Below, one piece after another: positions 25,374 through 35,588 of a DNA stretch of 64,000 bases. The first letter of the stretch is position 1; the number at the start of each line of letters is the position of its first letter. The stretch is taken from the NCBI GenBank assembly GCA_947383695.1, contig OX376642.1, forward strand, positions 992,001-1,056,000. Reading direction: 5' to 3'. The notes below the pieces were generated by a model that saw nothing but the letters and a program-made list of their open reading frames with translations, made no database searches and had not been told where the DNA came from. The DNA is from Actinomycetes bacterium. GTDB taxonomy: Bacteria > Actinomycetota > Actinomycetes > Nanopelagicales > Nanopelagicaceae. Both the position numbers and the translations under genes were made by a program.

Positions 25374-27539
25374 TTAGGCGGTGATAATCCCTGAGGAGGC
25401 TGCACGGCGGCGCTTTCGGCCACCAGTCTTTACCTCAGCCTGTGGCGCTTGCGCCGCAGCTTCTGGCTTATCACTCTCTGAGTTCAATGATTCATGGAAC
25501 TCATGCTCAGTCGCATCCTTTTCATCCGCATCTTCATGCTGTGATGATGGAGTATCAAGTTGAGGCATTGGAGCCTTCATCTTTACCGGCTCCATGTGGA
25601 TGTGAATTCCGCGTCCGCTACATGAATCACATGTAGTTGAGAATGCTTCGATCAGTCCTTGGCCAACACGCTTACGTGTCATCTGAACCAAACCAAGTGA
25701 GGTTACTTCTGCAACCTGGTGTTTGGTGCGATCGCGACCTAGACATTCAACCAAACGGCGCAATACAGCTTCACGGTTAGATTCAAGAATCATATCGATG
25801 AAGTCAATTACAACAATTCCACCTAAGTCGCGAAGACGAAGTTGGCGTGCAATCTCTTCTGCAGCTTCAAGGTTGTTCTTGGTGACTGTCTCTTCGAGGT
25901 TTCCACCCTTACCGATGAACTTACCGGTGTTAACGTCGATAACAACCATTGCTTCGGTGCGATCGATAACAAGTGATCCACCTGATGGTAGATACACCTT
26001 GCGATCAAAGGCCTTTGCAAGTTGTTCTTCAACGCGGAAGTCAGCAAATAAATCGCCGCTTCCGGTGTACTTCTCAATCTTTTGAGTTAGCTCTGGAGCG
26101 ATAAAGCCTAGGTAGTTTGTAACTTCATCCCAAGCGGTTGATCCCTGAACAGTTAGCTTGCGGAAATCTTCATTAAAGATATCGCGGATAACACGAACAG
26201 CAAGATCTGGCTCTTGGTACAGCGCAGCTGGTGCATGGAAGTTTGGATTCTGACTCTTTGCGTAGATATCTTCCCATTGCGCCTTCAAACGAGCGACATC
26301 ATTGGTGAGATCTTCTTCGCTTACACCTTCTGCAGCTGTACGAACAATGACGCCAGCTTCTTCAGGGATTAAGTTCTTTAAGATTGATTTCAAACGAGCG
26401 CGCTCTTCTTCAGGAAGACGCTTTGAAATTCCAGACATTCCGCCGCCAGGAACATATACAACGTAACGACCAGGCAGTGAAATCTGGCTTGTTAGACGTG
26501 CACCCTTTTGGCCGATTGGATCCTTGGTTACCTGTACTAATACAGGCTGGCCAGTCTTTAAAACTGTCTCGATCTTGCGAGGTTGTGATTCTGAGATACC
26601 AGCAGCATCCCAGTTAACTTCACCTGCATACAGAACCGCGTTACGACCCTTACCAATATCTACGAATGCAGCTTCCATTGATGGAAGAACATTTTGTACG
26701 CGACCTAGGTACACGTTTCCAACGTAGGAAACATTGCTATTACGGTTAACGTAATGCTCAACCATTACACCATCTTCAATAACAGCGATCTGTGTGCGGT
26801 CTGCGATCTGACGAACAAGCATCTCGCGATCAACATTTTCGCGACGAGCTAAGAACTCTCCATCGGTAATGATTGTTCCGCGCTTGCGATATGGCTCGCG
26901 GTACTCGCTTCGGCCACCACGATCATTGCGATCGTATCGATCATTGCGGTCACGACGGTTACGGTTGTTGCGATCATTGCGGTCATTACGAGCTGGACGC
27001 TCTGGGCGTTCACGTTTTTCGCGAACCTTTACAACTGTAATTACGCCATCTTCTTCGATGGTCTCCCCTGGAGTTACACCTTCACCGGTTGCGCGACGGC
27101 GACGACGGCGACGTGTTGAGGTTGCACCTTCAGCAGAATCCTCTTCACCAGATTCCTCTGTTGAATTCTCATCGTTGTTTTCAGTGTTGGTTGCGTCAGC
27201 AGAACCTGGCTTGCGGCGACCACGGCCACCGCGACGGCGACGACGGTTGCGATTGGCACGCTCTTCAGAATCTCCTGCTGCACTATCTGCCGCTGCAGGC
27301 TTTTCTTCAACCTCTACAGCCTCTTTCTTTGCAGCAACCTTTTTACGAGGCTTGCTATCTGAACTCTCTTTTTTAGCAGCAGGCTTTTCAGGTGCAGCTT
27401 GGAAGATAGGCACTGGAACTGCAGCGGCCTTCTTACGGGTTGTCTTCTTTTCTTCAGCTACCTCAGTAACTGGAGCATCTGCTTTCGCGGATGCTTTTTT
27501 AACCGCACGCTTGCGCGGTGTTTTAGGCTCAATCGCCAT
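25374..27539 (-). CDS. rng: Ribonuclease E/G family protein
   Basis: A 721-residue RNase E/G. The first 220 residues are a low-complexity, Lys/Ala-, Glu- and Arg-rich extension with RRRRRRR and repeated RNDRND blocks, typical of actinobacterial enzymes and likely RNA- and protein-binding. The S1 domain follows (YVGNVYLGRVQNVLPSMEAA). The DNase I-like catalytic region holds VVIDVNTGKF and IVVIDFIDM, and the zinc link is CDSCSGRG. It cleaves single-stranded RNA in mRNA decay and rRNA processing. A Glu/Ala-rich tail closes the protein. The upstream region looks like a structured leader. Confidence 0.94.
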   Translation of the reverse strand: MAIEPKTPRKRAVKKASAKADAPVTEVAEEKKTTRKKAAAVPVPIFQAAPEKPAAKKESSDSKPRKKVAAKKEAVEVEEKPAAADSAAGDSEERANRNRRRRRGGRGRRKPGSADATNTENNDENSTEESGEEDSAEGATSTRRRRRRRATGEGVTPGETIEEDGVITVVKVREKRERPERPARNDRNDRNNRNRRDRNDRYDRNDRGGRSEYREPYRKRGTIITDGEFLARRENVDREMLVRQIADRTQIAVIEDGVMVEHYVNRNSNVSYVGNVYLGRVQNVLPSMEAAFVDIGKGRNAVLYAGEVNWDAAGISESQPRKIETVLKTGQPVLVQVTKDPIGQKGARLTSQISLPGRYVVYVPGGGMSGISKRLPEEERARLKSILKNLIPEEAGVIVRTAAEGVSEEDLTNDVARLKAQWEDIYAKSQNPNFHAPAALYQEPDLAVRVIRDIFNEDFRKLTVQGSTAWDEVTNYLGFIAPELTQKIEKYTGSGDLFADFRVEEQLAKAFDRKVYLPSGGSLVIDRTEAMVVIDVNTGKFIGKGGNLEETVTKNNLEAAEEIARQLRLRDLGGIVVIDFIDMILESNREAVLRRLVECLGRDRTKHQVAEVTSLGLVQMTRKRVGQGLIEAFSTTCDSCSGRGIHIHMEPVKMKAPMPQLDTPSSQHEDADEKDATEHEFHESLNSESDKPEAAAQAPQAEVKTGGRKRRRAASSGIITA

Positions 27540-27692
27540 GGCACCAAATCCTTTATGCCCCTTGCGGAGCTATCTTCTTAAAAAATCCTGTTGGGTTTTC
27601 CGTACCGTCCGCGCTGGGCTTGTATCGCGATTGATCGCGAGCCGCGCTGAACTGGTGCCCTAATTATGGCAGAGCAGGCCCGATTTGCCTAT
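27540..27692 (-). promoter_or_regulatory. Structured leader/promoter region of rng
   Basis: A 153-base gap after rodA. On the minus strand it has a CATAAT -10-like hexamer soon after the rodA stop and then a GC-rich stretch with a perfect hairpin TCGCGA-TCAA-TCGCGA (27625-27640) flanked by GCGC-rich arms. An unusually long leader for this genome suggests post-transcriptional control, as known for the E. coli rne leader. The function here is inference. Confidence 0.4.
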
Positions 27693-28853
27693 TTACCCTC
27701 GTAAACGAGCGTGAACGTTCTGTAAAAGACCAAATCCAATCAGGGTGGCAAACATTGATGATCCACCATATGAAATGAATGGCAAAGGCACACCAGTCAT
27801 TGGCATTAACCCTAAAGTCATTCCGATATTTTCAAATAATTGGAATGAGAACCAAGCAATTACTCCGGTACACACCAGACGTCCAAAGGGATCTGATGTT
27901 CTTCGCGCAATAGAAAAGGCCCTCATTAACAGTATGAGATACAGCAACAAGATAAATCCACTGCCAATAAATCCAAGCTCTTCACCGGCTACAGTAAATA
28001 TAAAGTCAGTCTGTTGTTCAGGAACAAATCGTCCATTTGTTTGTGGGCCATTAAACAATCCTGTTCCAAGTAACCCACCAGAACCCACAGTAATTCTGGC
28101 TTGTCGCAATTGATACCCAGCACCCTGGCTATCTGCATTTGGATCAACAAAGGTTTGTAAACGATTTACTTGGTACTCGCTGATGACTCCAGCTTTTACC
28201 GCAACAAATCCGCCCAGAACCGCTATTAACAAAAGAGCTGCAACCCATCGCGCAGGTGCGCCAGACACAGCAATAATTGTTACAACTGATGCAGCGATGA
28301 TAAGTACCGTACCCATATCCGGCTGCACAATGATCAGGATTACAGGAATAGCAGCGATCGCTAAAGCTTGAAGCACATCCTTACTGGTTGGTTCATTACT
28401 GTCATGGGTCCGTTCCGACAAGATCATTGACATACCAATGATGATTGCAATCTTTGCTAACTCAGCAGGTTGGATCTGGAATCCACCTGGCAATGCGATC
28501 CATGCGCGTGCACCATTGATCTCTGCACCTAAACCTGGAATTAAAACAATGATTAACCCGAGTACACCAGCACCCCATAAAAATGGTGTGTATGCACGCA
28601 GCAGCCGGTAATCAACAACGGTTGCACCATATGCCAATAACCCACCGATCAAAATATTGATGATGTGGCGCTTTAAGTAGTACTGGCCATCCAAACCATT
28701 ACGGATGTACCAATCACGAGTTGCAGCCCACACAAGCAGGGTTCCAATGATTAAAAGTAAAGAAACAACAGCTGTTAGTACTGGATCCCAGCCATGTAAA
28801 AGTGATTGCCGACTACGACGATATAACCTCTGGCGGGCATGGATCTGACTCAC
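27693..28853 (-). CDS. rodA: Peptidoglycan polymerase RodA (SEDS family)
   Basis: A 386-residue SEDS membrane protein with about ten helices. Conserved segments include GSGGLLGTGLFNGPQTNGRF, PEQQTDFIFTVAGEELGF and the C-terminal TGVPLPFISYGGSSM. RodA polymerises glycan strands of the lateral wall together with its partner transpeptidase. It overlaps the upstream mrdA gene by four bases (ATGA), so pair stoichiometry is probably coupled. Confidence 0.95.
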   Translation of the reverse strand: MSQIHARQRLYRRSRQSLLHGWDPVLTAVVSLLLIIGTLLVWAATRDWYIRNGLDGQYYLKRHIINILIGGLLAYGATVVDYRLLRAYTPFLWGAGVLGLIIVLIPGLGAEINGARAWIALPGGFQIQPAELAKIAIIIGMSMILSERTHDSNEPTSKDVLQALAIAAIPVILIIVQPDMGTVLIIAASVVTIIAVSGAPARWVAALLLIAVLGGFVAVKAGVISEYQVNRLQTFVDPNADSQGAGYQLRQARITVGSGGLLGTGLFNGPQTNGRFVPEQQTDFIFTVAGEELGFIGSGFILLLYLILLMRAFSIARRTSDPFGRLVCTGVIAWFSFQLFENIGMTLGLMPMTGVPLPFISYGGSSMFATLIGFGLLQNVHARLRG

Positions 28854-30943
28854 TTGCTCGCCTCCTTAGGTTTTGTAGCTGGTGAAATCTTAGGCAGTTG
28901 AGTTGGTGGTTTGCCTTCAGGGAACAACGCCGCGCCAGGGACAACTTTGTTTCCAGTCACGCCAAAGAGTGATGAGTAAATCTGTCGAACACCAACACCA
29001 GATGTTGATGCACCAAAGCCACCCTGACCCACCATCATGACAACTGCATATCGAGGATTCTTACTTGGTGCATAAGAAGCAAACCACGATGTGTCATCCT
29101 TTAATGAACCATTTGGATTGCGACCAAAGACCTGTCCTGTACCTGTCTTACCGCTGACCTCAATTGGGAATCCTGCAAATACTCCTGCACCGGTTCCGCT
29201 TACAACTACCTCTCGCAATGAACTGCGCAAGAAAGACAATGTTGAAGGTGCTGCATTTACTGTTCCGAGTTTCTTTGGTGTGAAGCTCTTAACAACTGTT
29301 CCATCAGTCTTAACAATTGCCTTTGCAACCATCATCTGCCAAATAGTTCCTCCATTGGCAATAGCTGCGTACATCTGAGTTAGCTTCAACGGTGTCACCA
29401 CTGTGTCACCTTGGCCGATTGAAAAGTTCACCGCATCTCCTGCGCGGATCTTGTCACCATCGACACAGTTTTCTGCGGCAAGTTGAAGTAAGAATGGTGT
29501 CTGCTGAGCTTTAGTTGCTCGCTCCTTATAGTTGCAATAGAAATCCTTGTTTTGTTGGTACCAACTCTTTTTGTAATCACGATCTGCAAGACGGGAAGAG
29601 GATTCAGAGGGAAGATCAATTCCTACCTTTTGGGTGATGTTAAAGGCCTTAGCTGCCTTGAAGAAGTAATCGTTAGCGCTAGATTTTGGACGTAAACCGC
29701 CATCACGTAGCCATTCATCAAAGGCGATTTGATACCAAATGGTGTCGCAGGAAACAGCGATAGCTTTCTTCATATTCATAGTGCCTTGATTCTTGCTATC
29801 AAAGTTCTGGAACGCACGAGTTCCCACCTGCACCTGCGAAGGACACTTGTAGTTTGCATTCAGGTCATATCCAGCAGATGCTGCGGCAACAACTGATACC
29901 GCTTTAAATGTTGACGCAGGTGCAAATAATCCCTGCAAGGCGCGGTTAAGCGCTGGAACTGATTTCTTTTCACTGAACAAATCTTCAGCTTGTTGAACAG
30001 TTAATCCCTTTTCCCAAGCATTTGGATCATAGGTTGGATATGAGGCAAGGGCCAAAATACGTCCGGTTTTAATATCTATGACAACAGCTGCGCCAGAGTC
30101 TGATGTGTAGCCATTAGCACGGCCACGAAGCACAGCATCTTTAAGCGCCTTTTCAGTTGCTGCCTGCAATCTCACATCAAGACTAGTTACCAAGTGATCG
30201 CCAGCGACAGGAAGTGTATTTTGGCTTTCGCGAGTGATGGACTCTTTGCGATCAACAATAACTGTTCTAATTCCTGGCTCTCCACGTAAGAAAGAGTCGT
30301 ATTGAATCTCTAGACCAGTTTTACCAATTGTTTCACTTCGGAAATACTGCTTGCCATTTCCCTTGAGCAAATCAGTTTCAGTCAATGGACCTACATAACC
30401 AAGAACATGTGCTGCGTTGACATCGAGATAACTTGGATAACTTCTGATCGCTACAGGTTGAGCATCTACACCTGGAAATGAATCTGAGCGTTCAACAATT
30501 TGCAATGCAATATCAGGATCTGCAGATTTTGTAATTGGAATTGGTTGATATCTAGAACCCTGCCAACATCCAGCTTTTTGTCCTTTAGGAAGCTCTCCAC
30601 ATAAACGGGTGTTCTGATAAATATCTTTGTACTTGAGGTTGAGCAGCTTTGCCAACCGCTTCATTACATCGACGCCTTTGTCATCTAATTTATCAATGGC
30701 GATACGGTCGATTGTGATCGCCAAACCCGCCTTATTCATAGCTAATGGCACGCCATAGCCATCAACGATCAATCCACGGGTAGCGGGTGCGACAACATCA
30801 CGGCTTTGAATGCTCAGAGCAGCATCTTTGTACTTAGGCCCCGCTGCAACCTGAAGGTAGAAAAGTCGACCAAACAATGCGGCCATCAAGGAAACAATAA
30901 GAATTTGAACAACTAAAAGAGCAAGCCGCGATCTATTGTTCAT
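28850..30943 (-). CDS. mrdA: Penicillin-binding protein 2 (elongation transpeptidase)
   Basis: A 697-residue class B PBP. One N-terminal membrane anchor (residues about 8-30) precedes a dimerisation domain. The transpeptidase domain has the SxxK serine in APASTFKAVSV, a later SCDT and the KTGT motif SGKTGTGQVF. It cross-links peptidoglycan during cell elongation together with RodA and MreBCD. The C-terminus is Pro/Lys-rich. ATGA overlaps tie it to mreD upstream and rodA downstream. Confidence 0.95.
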   Translation of the reverse strand: MNNRSRLALLVVQILIVSLMAALFGRLFYLQVAAGPKYKDAALSIQSRDVVAPATRGLIVDGYGVPLAMNKAGLAITIDRIAIDKLDDKGVDVMKRLAKLLNLKYKDIYQNTRLCGELPKGQKAGCWQGSRYQPIPITKSADPDIALQIVERSDSFPGVDAQPVAIRSYPSYLDVNAAHVLGYVGPLTETDLLKGNGKQYFRSETIGKTGLEIQYDSFLRGEPGIRTVIVDRKESITRESQNTLPVAGDHLVTSLDVRLQAATEKALKDAVLRGRANGYTSDSGAAVVIDIKTGRILALASYPTYDPNAWEKGLTVQQAEDLFSEKKSVPALNRALQGLFAPASTFKAVSVVAAASAGYDLNANYKCPSQVQVGTRAFQNFDSKNQGTMNMKKAIAVSCDTIWYQIAFDEWLRDGGLRPKSSANDYFFKAAKAFNITQKVGIDLPSESSSRLADRDYKKSWYQQNKDFYCNYKERATKAQQTPFLLQLAAENCVDGDKIRAGDAVNFSIGQGDTVVTPLKLTQMYAAIANGGTIWQMMVAKAIVKTDGTVVKSFTPKKLGTVNAAPSTLSFLRSSLREVVVSGTGAGVFAGFPIEVSGKTGTGQVFGRNPNGSLKDDTSWFASYAPSKNPRYAVVMMVGQGGFGASTSGVGVRQIYSSLFGVTGNKVVPGAALFPEGKPPTQLPKISPATKPKEASK

Positions 30944-31461
30944 ATCGATGACCGTGAATCAAAGATCATTGCGTGAAGACGGGTAAAGATTGGAAGCATG
31001 ATTGGTGACACAAGAAGTGCCCAAATGCTCATACCGAAAAGGGTCGTAATAATTTGACCGATAGATCCTGTCGAAACTCCTAATAAAGCACCTGAGAGCA
31101 AATAAGCGATTTCTACAAAGAAATTAGCGACAACAACAAAGAAGACAATACCTATGGCGTTGGCGTGAATATTGTCATCGCCATAGCCAATGTATGAGAT
31201 TGCATATCCTGCAAGCAACATAATCAAAGTCCATTGACCAAATGGCCCGCTTGCACTTTGTGAAAGATCCATAAAAATTCCAGATGCAAAACCGATAACC
31301 GCTGCGACCTCAGGTTGACTTAAAACCGCCCAGGTCAAAGCAAAAATTAAAAGTATTGAGAATCCCCCACCAGGTAAACGAAATTGCGAAACTACCGCTT
31401 CCTGGATCACGAAGATCATGAGAAATATCGGAGTCGCGATAGAAATTTGGCGGGTAAGCAT
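30940..31461 (-). CDS. mreD: Rod shape-determining protein MreD
   Basis: A 173-residue integral membrane protein with five or six helices. MreD is poorly conserved; the call rests on the membrane pattern, the size, segments such as GFASGIFMDLSQSASGPFGQ and the position between mreC and mrdA. It links the cytoplasmic MreB filament to the wall-synthesis enzymes. It overlaps mrdA by four bases and follows mreC by four bases. Confidence 0.9.
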   Translation of the reverse strand: MLTRQISIATPIFLMIFVIQEAVVSQFRLPGGGFSILLIFALTWAVLSQPEVAAVIGFASGIFMDLSQSASGPFGQWTLIMLLAGYAISYIGYGDDNIHANAIGIVFFVVVANFFVEIAYLLSGALLGVSTGSIGQIITTLFGMSIWALLVSPIMLPIFTRLHAMIFDSRSSI

Positions 31462-31465
31462 GGTG

Positions 31466-32389
31466 CTACTTACTTGCTGTAGGTGAAGGAGTAACTGTCA
31501 CTGTAACTGTAGGAACAGGTGCAACACGTGGCTTTTCTGGAATCAATGCATCGCCAGGATCTGAGGTTGGACCGCTAACAACAATTGCAACTACACCTAG
31601 GGTTGAAAAGTTTGTGTAGTAACGCACCGTCGCAGTTTGTGCCACAGCTCCGGCAGAGTTATCAACTTGGCTTACATATCCCAATGGAACACCAGGAACG
31701 AAAGGACGATTTGCAACACTTCCTCGTGCAAGCAATACATCGCCCACCTTGATAGTCGTTGAATTATCAAGCAATTGCAGGCTCGCAGAACGATTTCCTC
31801 GTCCTGAAAGGATGCCAATCTGCTGTGATCCAGCGATACGTGCACCAACTTTGAAGGCAGGATCGCTTGCAAGTTGAATAAGGGCCGAGTTTGGATAAAC
31901 ATCCTTTACGACTCCGGCTAAACCAAATTGCGAAAGTACGGTCATGTTTTTCTTAATTCCTGCATTGCTTCCAGAATCAATTGTCAGTGTTTGAGAAAAG
32001 GATTGACTTGATCCATGGCTAATCACCTTTGCATTAACAACTTTATAACCAGCTGTTCCAGCTAAATCCAAGATTGCCTCTAATTGCTTGAGCTGACCAT
32101 CCGCATTTTTGCGATTCAAAAGCTTGATCTTAAGTGCAGCATTTTCAGCTTCTAGCTTTTCGATCTGACTTCGAGTGCGACCAAGGTGGGTTACATCGGA
32201 AAAGAAATCTTTAACGGGGTTTAAGACCGCAGCGCCAGCACGTTGAAATGGTGACAGCACAGTTTGTGTTCCCTGCTTAAAACCTTCGATGACCTTTACG
32301 CCACGAAGATCTAAGGTAATGAGAAATAAGGAGGTGACAATCAAGATCACCAACAACAAACGTGCGCGACCCTCACCGCCGTTACGCAT
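31466..32389 (-). CDS. mreC: Rod shape-determining protein MreC
   Basis: A 307-residue protein. A basic N-terminus and one membrane anchor (residues about 10-28) are followed by a coiled coil (RSQIEKLEAENAALKIKLLN). The beta-rich MreC domain includes GLAGVVKDVYPNSALIQLASD. The C-terminal tail is Pro/Thr/Val-rich (VPTVTVTVTPSPTAS) and probably flexible. It sits outside the membrane and contacts PBP2. It lies 13 bases after mreB. Confidence 0.93.
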   Translation of the reverse strand: MRNGGEGRARLLLVILIVTSLFLITLDLRGVKVIEGFKQGTQTVLSPFQRAGAAVLNPVKDFFSDVTHLGRTRSQIEKLEAENAALKIKLLNRKNADGQLKQLEAILDLAGTAGYKVVNAKVISHGSSQSFSQTLTIDSGSNAGIKKNMTVLSQFGLAGVVKDVYPNSALIQLASDPAFKVGARIAGSQQIGILSGRGNRSASLQLLDNSTTIKVGDVLLARGSVANRPFVPGVPLGYVSQVDNSAGAVAQTATVRYYTNFSTLGVVAIVVSGPTSDPGDALIPEKPRVAPVPTVTVTVTPSPTASK

Positions 32390-32402
32390 TAAAAAGTTGG
32401 CC

Positions 32403-33440
32403 TTATCGACGTGGCTCGGAGATTAGAACCTTCTCAAGAGCTTCAAACTCTTCGATGCACTTTCCGGAGCCCTCAGCAACAGCATCTAGTGGACGCTCTG
32501 CGATGTGGATTGGCATTCCAGTTTCTTTGCGAAGGCGCTCATCAAGACCCTTAAGAAGTGCTCCACCGCCGGTGAGAACAATTCCACGGTCCATCAAATC
32601 AGATGCAAGTTCTGGAGGAGTCTTATCCAATGTGCTCTTTACCGCGTTAACGATTGAGTTCACTGGCTCTTCAAGCGCCTTACGAATTTCTGCTGCAGAT
32701 ACAACGATTGTCTTTGGAAGACCTGTCGCTAGATCGCGACCGCGGATCTCTGCATCATTTTCTCCAGCAAGTGGGTAAGCAGATCCAATAGCCATCTTGA
32801 TCTCTTCAGCTGTGCGCTCTCCCAATAGAAGTGAGAATTCACGCTTAACCCAGTTAATAATTGATTGATCTAGCTCATCTCCGCCCACGCGAATTGATAG
32901 CGAGGTCACGATTCCACCGAGTGAGATAACAGCAACCTCTGTTGTTCCTCCACCGATATCAACAACCATGTTTCCAGTTGGCTCGTGGATTGGAAGACCT
33001 GCACCGATCGCAGCAGCCATTGGCTCTTCGATGATGTACACCTTGCGAGCACCAGCTGCATAACCAGCATCCTTAACCGCACGCTGTTCAACACCAGTGA
33101 TGCCTGATGGAACGCACACAACGATTCGTGGCTTAGCCAGGTAACGACGACGGTGAACCTTCTGGATGAAGTAACGCAACATGCGCTCGGTTGTATCAAA
33201 GTCTGCGATAACGCCATCCTTTAGGGGACGGATAGCAACGATGTTGCCAGGAGTACGGCCGATCATCTTCTTCGCTTCAATACCAACGGCCAAAATTCCA
33301 CCGGTGTCTTGGTTAACAGCTACTACTGATGGCTCGTTAAGAACAATGCCACGTCCACGAACATAAACAAGCGTGTTCGCTGTGCCTAGGTCAACGGCCA
33401 TATCGCGACCGATGAATGACATTCTGCTTCCTTGTGACAT
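32403..33440 (-). CDS. mreB: Rod shape-determining protein MreB (actin homologue)
   Basis: A 345-residue actin-fold ATPase. The phosphate-1 loop is [11 protein letters not shown], phosphate-2 is [15 protein letters not shown], and the adenosine motif is [15 protein letters not shown]. It forms membrane filaments that direct lateral wall synthesis and indicates a rod or vibrioid cell. AAGGAG before ATG 33440 supports this start; ATG 33422 is an alternative. It heads the mreBCD-mrdA-rodA operon. Confidence 0.96.
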   Translation of the reverse strand: MSQGSRMSFIGRDMAVDLGTANTLVYVRGRGIVLNEPSVVAVNQDTGGILAVGIEAKKMIGRTPGNIVAIRPLKDGVIADFDTTERMLRYFIQKVHRRRYLAKPRIVVCVPSGITGVEQRAVKDAGYAAGARKVYIIEEPMAAAIGAGLPIHEPTGNMVVDIGGGTTEVAVISLGGIVTSLSIRVGGDELDQSIINWVKREFSLLLGERTAEEIKMAIGSAYPLAGENDAEIRGRDLATGLPKTIVVSAAEIRKALEEPVNSIVNAVKSTLDKTPPELASDLMDRGIVLTGGGALLKGLDERLRKETGMPIHIAERPLDAVAEGSGKCIEEFEALEKVLISEPRR

Positions 33441-33477
33441 CTTTACTCCTTGTGCTTTTTTGTACTTGGGGAATTAA

Positions 33478-33897
33478 TTACTGCGGAAAGAAAATCTGGA
33501 TTTCACGTGCTGCTGATTCGGGTGAATCTGAGCCATGAACAAGGTTCTGCATCACTTTGGTTCCTTGATCACGAGCTAGATCTCCGCGAATTGTTCCGGG
33601 TGCTGCAACTGTTGGATCTGTTGCACCGGCTAATGAACGGAATCCTTCGATAACACGATTTCCAGATGCAACGATGGCAACAATTGGACCTGACATCATG
33701 AACTCAACTAGTGGTTCATAAAATGGTTTGCCAACATGTTCTGCGTAATGCTTCTCAAGTAACGCGGAATCTGCTTGCAACATGCGCAATGCATCAATCG
33801 CATAACCCTTAGTTTCGATTCTGGAAATAACCTCGCCAACTAAACCGCGGCGTACGCCATCGGGCTTTACGAGGATAAGTGTTTTCTCTGTGCTCAC
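33478..33897 (-). CDS. ndk: Nucleoside diphosphate kinase
   Basis: A 139-residue protein with TLILVKPDGVRRGLVGEV at the N-terminus and the phosphohistidine motif NLVHGSDSPESAAREI. It balances nucleoside triphosphates by a ping-pong mechanism through that histidine. The start is GTG with a leaderless -10 element upstream. The gene order folC-DUF4233-ndk is typical for Actinobacteria. Confidence 0.96.
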   Translation of the reverse strand: MSTEKTLILVKPDGVRRGLVGEVISRIETKGYAIDALRMLQADSALLEKHYAEHVGKPFYEPLVEFMMSGPIVAIVASGNRVIEGFRSLAGATDPTVAAPGTIRGDLARDQGTKVMQNLVHGSDSPESAAREIQIFFPQ

Positions 33898-33903
33898 TCG
33901 CCT

Positions 33904-33909
33904 AGTCTA
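33904..33909 (-). promoter_or_regulatory. -10 element, leaderless promoter of ndk
   Basis: TAGACT on the minus strand with six bases to GTG 33897. It overlaps the end of the DUF4233 gene. Confidence 0.6.
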
Positions 33910-34245
33910 TTAGGGTTTTTTAGGCCCTGCAGCCAGCAAGGCAGCGCGAGCGGCCTCACCCTTACGGCCCACAACGATGGCAGCCACCCAAAGACCAATC
34001 AAAACCGCCCCAATAATGAAGAAGGATGGCTCAACAAATCCAAAAGCGATCATGGCGATCTGCATCAACGAGCCAATGACAAATCCACCTGGGCGACGTA
34101 CTAAGCCTGCTGCAACAAAAAGTAAGAAGGAAACAACGCAACCATAAATAATTGCAGCTTGAGAGTGATCCTTCATCGCTAACAAAATTGCAAAACCCAT
34201 TGTCATGCTCTCAGCAATTAATACAGAGGCTCCCAGAATCTTCAT
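33910..34245 (-). CDS. DUF4233 membrane protein
   Basis: A 111-residue protein with four hydrophobic segments and a short basic C-terminus. It begins [20 protein letters not shown], the usual DUF4233 start, and keeps the family position right after folC with a four-base overlap. The function is unknown; the fixed link to folC in Actinobacteria is the best clue. Confidence 0.85.
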   Translation of the reverse strand: MKILGASVLIAESMTMGFAILLAMKDHSQAAIIYGCVVSFLLFVAAGLVRRPGGFVIGSLMQIAMIAFGFVEPSFFIIGAVLIGLWVAAIVVGRKGEAARAALLAAGPKKP

Positions 34246-35588
34246 CGTGCAAACTTCTTTCTCAAATATGTTCGAGCTTCGCCAACTGTTACAACTGAAC
34301 CCGTTACCAGGATTCCAACAGTGTCTTCACTAAGAGGACGTAACGAATCAGCAACCGCTTTATCTAGAGCTGAGTTTAAATCTGAAACCTCAAAGACGCG
34401 ATCTGAACCAAAGACTGAGGATGCAATCTTCATTAACTCTGATGAAGGCATCGCGCGCGAGGAAGAGCTCTGTGTCACGATGACATGATCAACAATTGGC
34501 TCAAGCTCTTGAAAAATACCTGTTGCATCCTTGTCACCAAAGACTCCAACAACAGCGATGATTTCATCGAAGTTAAACTCATTGAGCAAAGTGTCAGCTA
34601 GAGCTTTTGCTCCATGTGGGTTATGAGCAGCATCCAAAATAACTGTTGGGTCGCGATGAACAACTTCGCAACGTCCAGGTGAGGTAACGGCGGCAAAACC
34701 AGCGCGCACCGCATCAATATCTAATGGCTGATCTCCGAAAAAGGCTTCAACAGCTACTAACGCTGCTGCAGCGTTTGCCGCTTGGTGACGACCATGCAAC
34801 GGTAAGAAGATTTCATCGTAGGTGTCATGAATTCCCTGAATCGTTAGCAACTGTCCACCAACTGCAACTGCGCGTGAAAGAACTGAGAACTCAACACCTT
34901 CGCGAACAACATCTGCGCCAACCTCAGCCGCCTTACGGATCAACTCCTTTGCAGCCTCTGGCTCCTGCTGGGCTAGGACTACAAAGCCGCCTTCTTTAAT
35001 GATTCCAGCCTTAGTTGAAGCAATTTCATGAAGGGTATTGCCCAAATACTCCATGTGATCAAAGCCGATAGGCATGATGACCGATACATCGGCATCAACA
35101 ACATTGGTTGCATCCCACTCGCCACCCATACCAACTTCAATCACACCAACATCAACTGGGTGTTCAGCAAAAGCTGCAAAGGCTAACGCGGTAATAGCTT
35201 CAAAAAATGAAATTGGATGTTCAAACTTAGAATCCATCAGATCAAGATATGCAGCAATATCGTTGTAGGAAAAGATTAATTCTTTAGGATCAATTGGTTC
35301 ACCGTTGATTGAAATACGTTCGCGGTAGGTTTCAAGGTGCGGACTAGTAAATCGACCGGTGCGAAGACCATGTGCAAACAACAGCGAATCAACCATTCGG
35401 CTTGTTGTTGTCTTTCCATTTGTTCCACCGATGTGAATCGTTGGGTATGTCAGTTGTGGGGAACCCAAAATATCTACAAGTGCTGCAATTCTTTCAGTGC
35501 TTGGTGCGATACGAGTTTCTGGCCAACGAGCAAGCAACGCTTGTTCAATTGCGTCTACGCGCTCCTGGTCATCTGGAGAAATCATCAT
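34242..35588 (-). CDS. folC: Dihydrofolate synthase/folylpolyglutamate synthase
   Basis: A 448-residue Mur-ligase-fold enzyme. [15 protein letters not shown] is the P-loop, and [17 protein letters not shown] and [13 protein letters not shown] are FolC hallmarks. [15 protein letters not shown] opens the C-terminal domain. It adds glutamate to dihydropteroate and lengthens the folate tail. It overlaps valS and DUF4233 by four bases each, so the three are translated as one unit. Confidence 0.94.
   Translation of the reverse strand: MMISPDDQERVDAIEQALLARWPETRIAPSTERIAALVDILGSPQLTYPTIHIGGTNGKTTTSRMVDSLLFAHGLRTGRFTSPHLETYRERISINGEPIDPKELIFSYNDIAAYLDLMDSKFEHPISFFEAITALAFAAFAEHPVDVGVIEVGMGGEWDATNVVDADVSVIMPIGFDHMEYLGNTLHEIASTKAGIIKEGGFVVLAQQEPEAAKELIRKAAEVGADVVREGVEFSVLSRAVAVGGQLLTIQGIHDTYDEIFLPLHGRHQAANAAAALVAVEAFFGDQPLDIDAVRAGFAAVTSPGRCEVVHRDPTVILDAAHNPHGAKALADTLLNEFNFDEIIAVVGVFGDKDATGIFQELEPIVDHVIVTQSSSSRAMPSSELMKIASSVFGSDRVFEVSDLNSALDKAVADSLRPLSEDTVGILVTGSVVTVGEARTYLRKKFAR

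Noticed and set aside
26869-27663. Long plus-strand frame rich in Arg and Ser
   Set aside because: It is the antisense of the low-complexity N-terminus of the RNase E/G gene and has no start signals.
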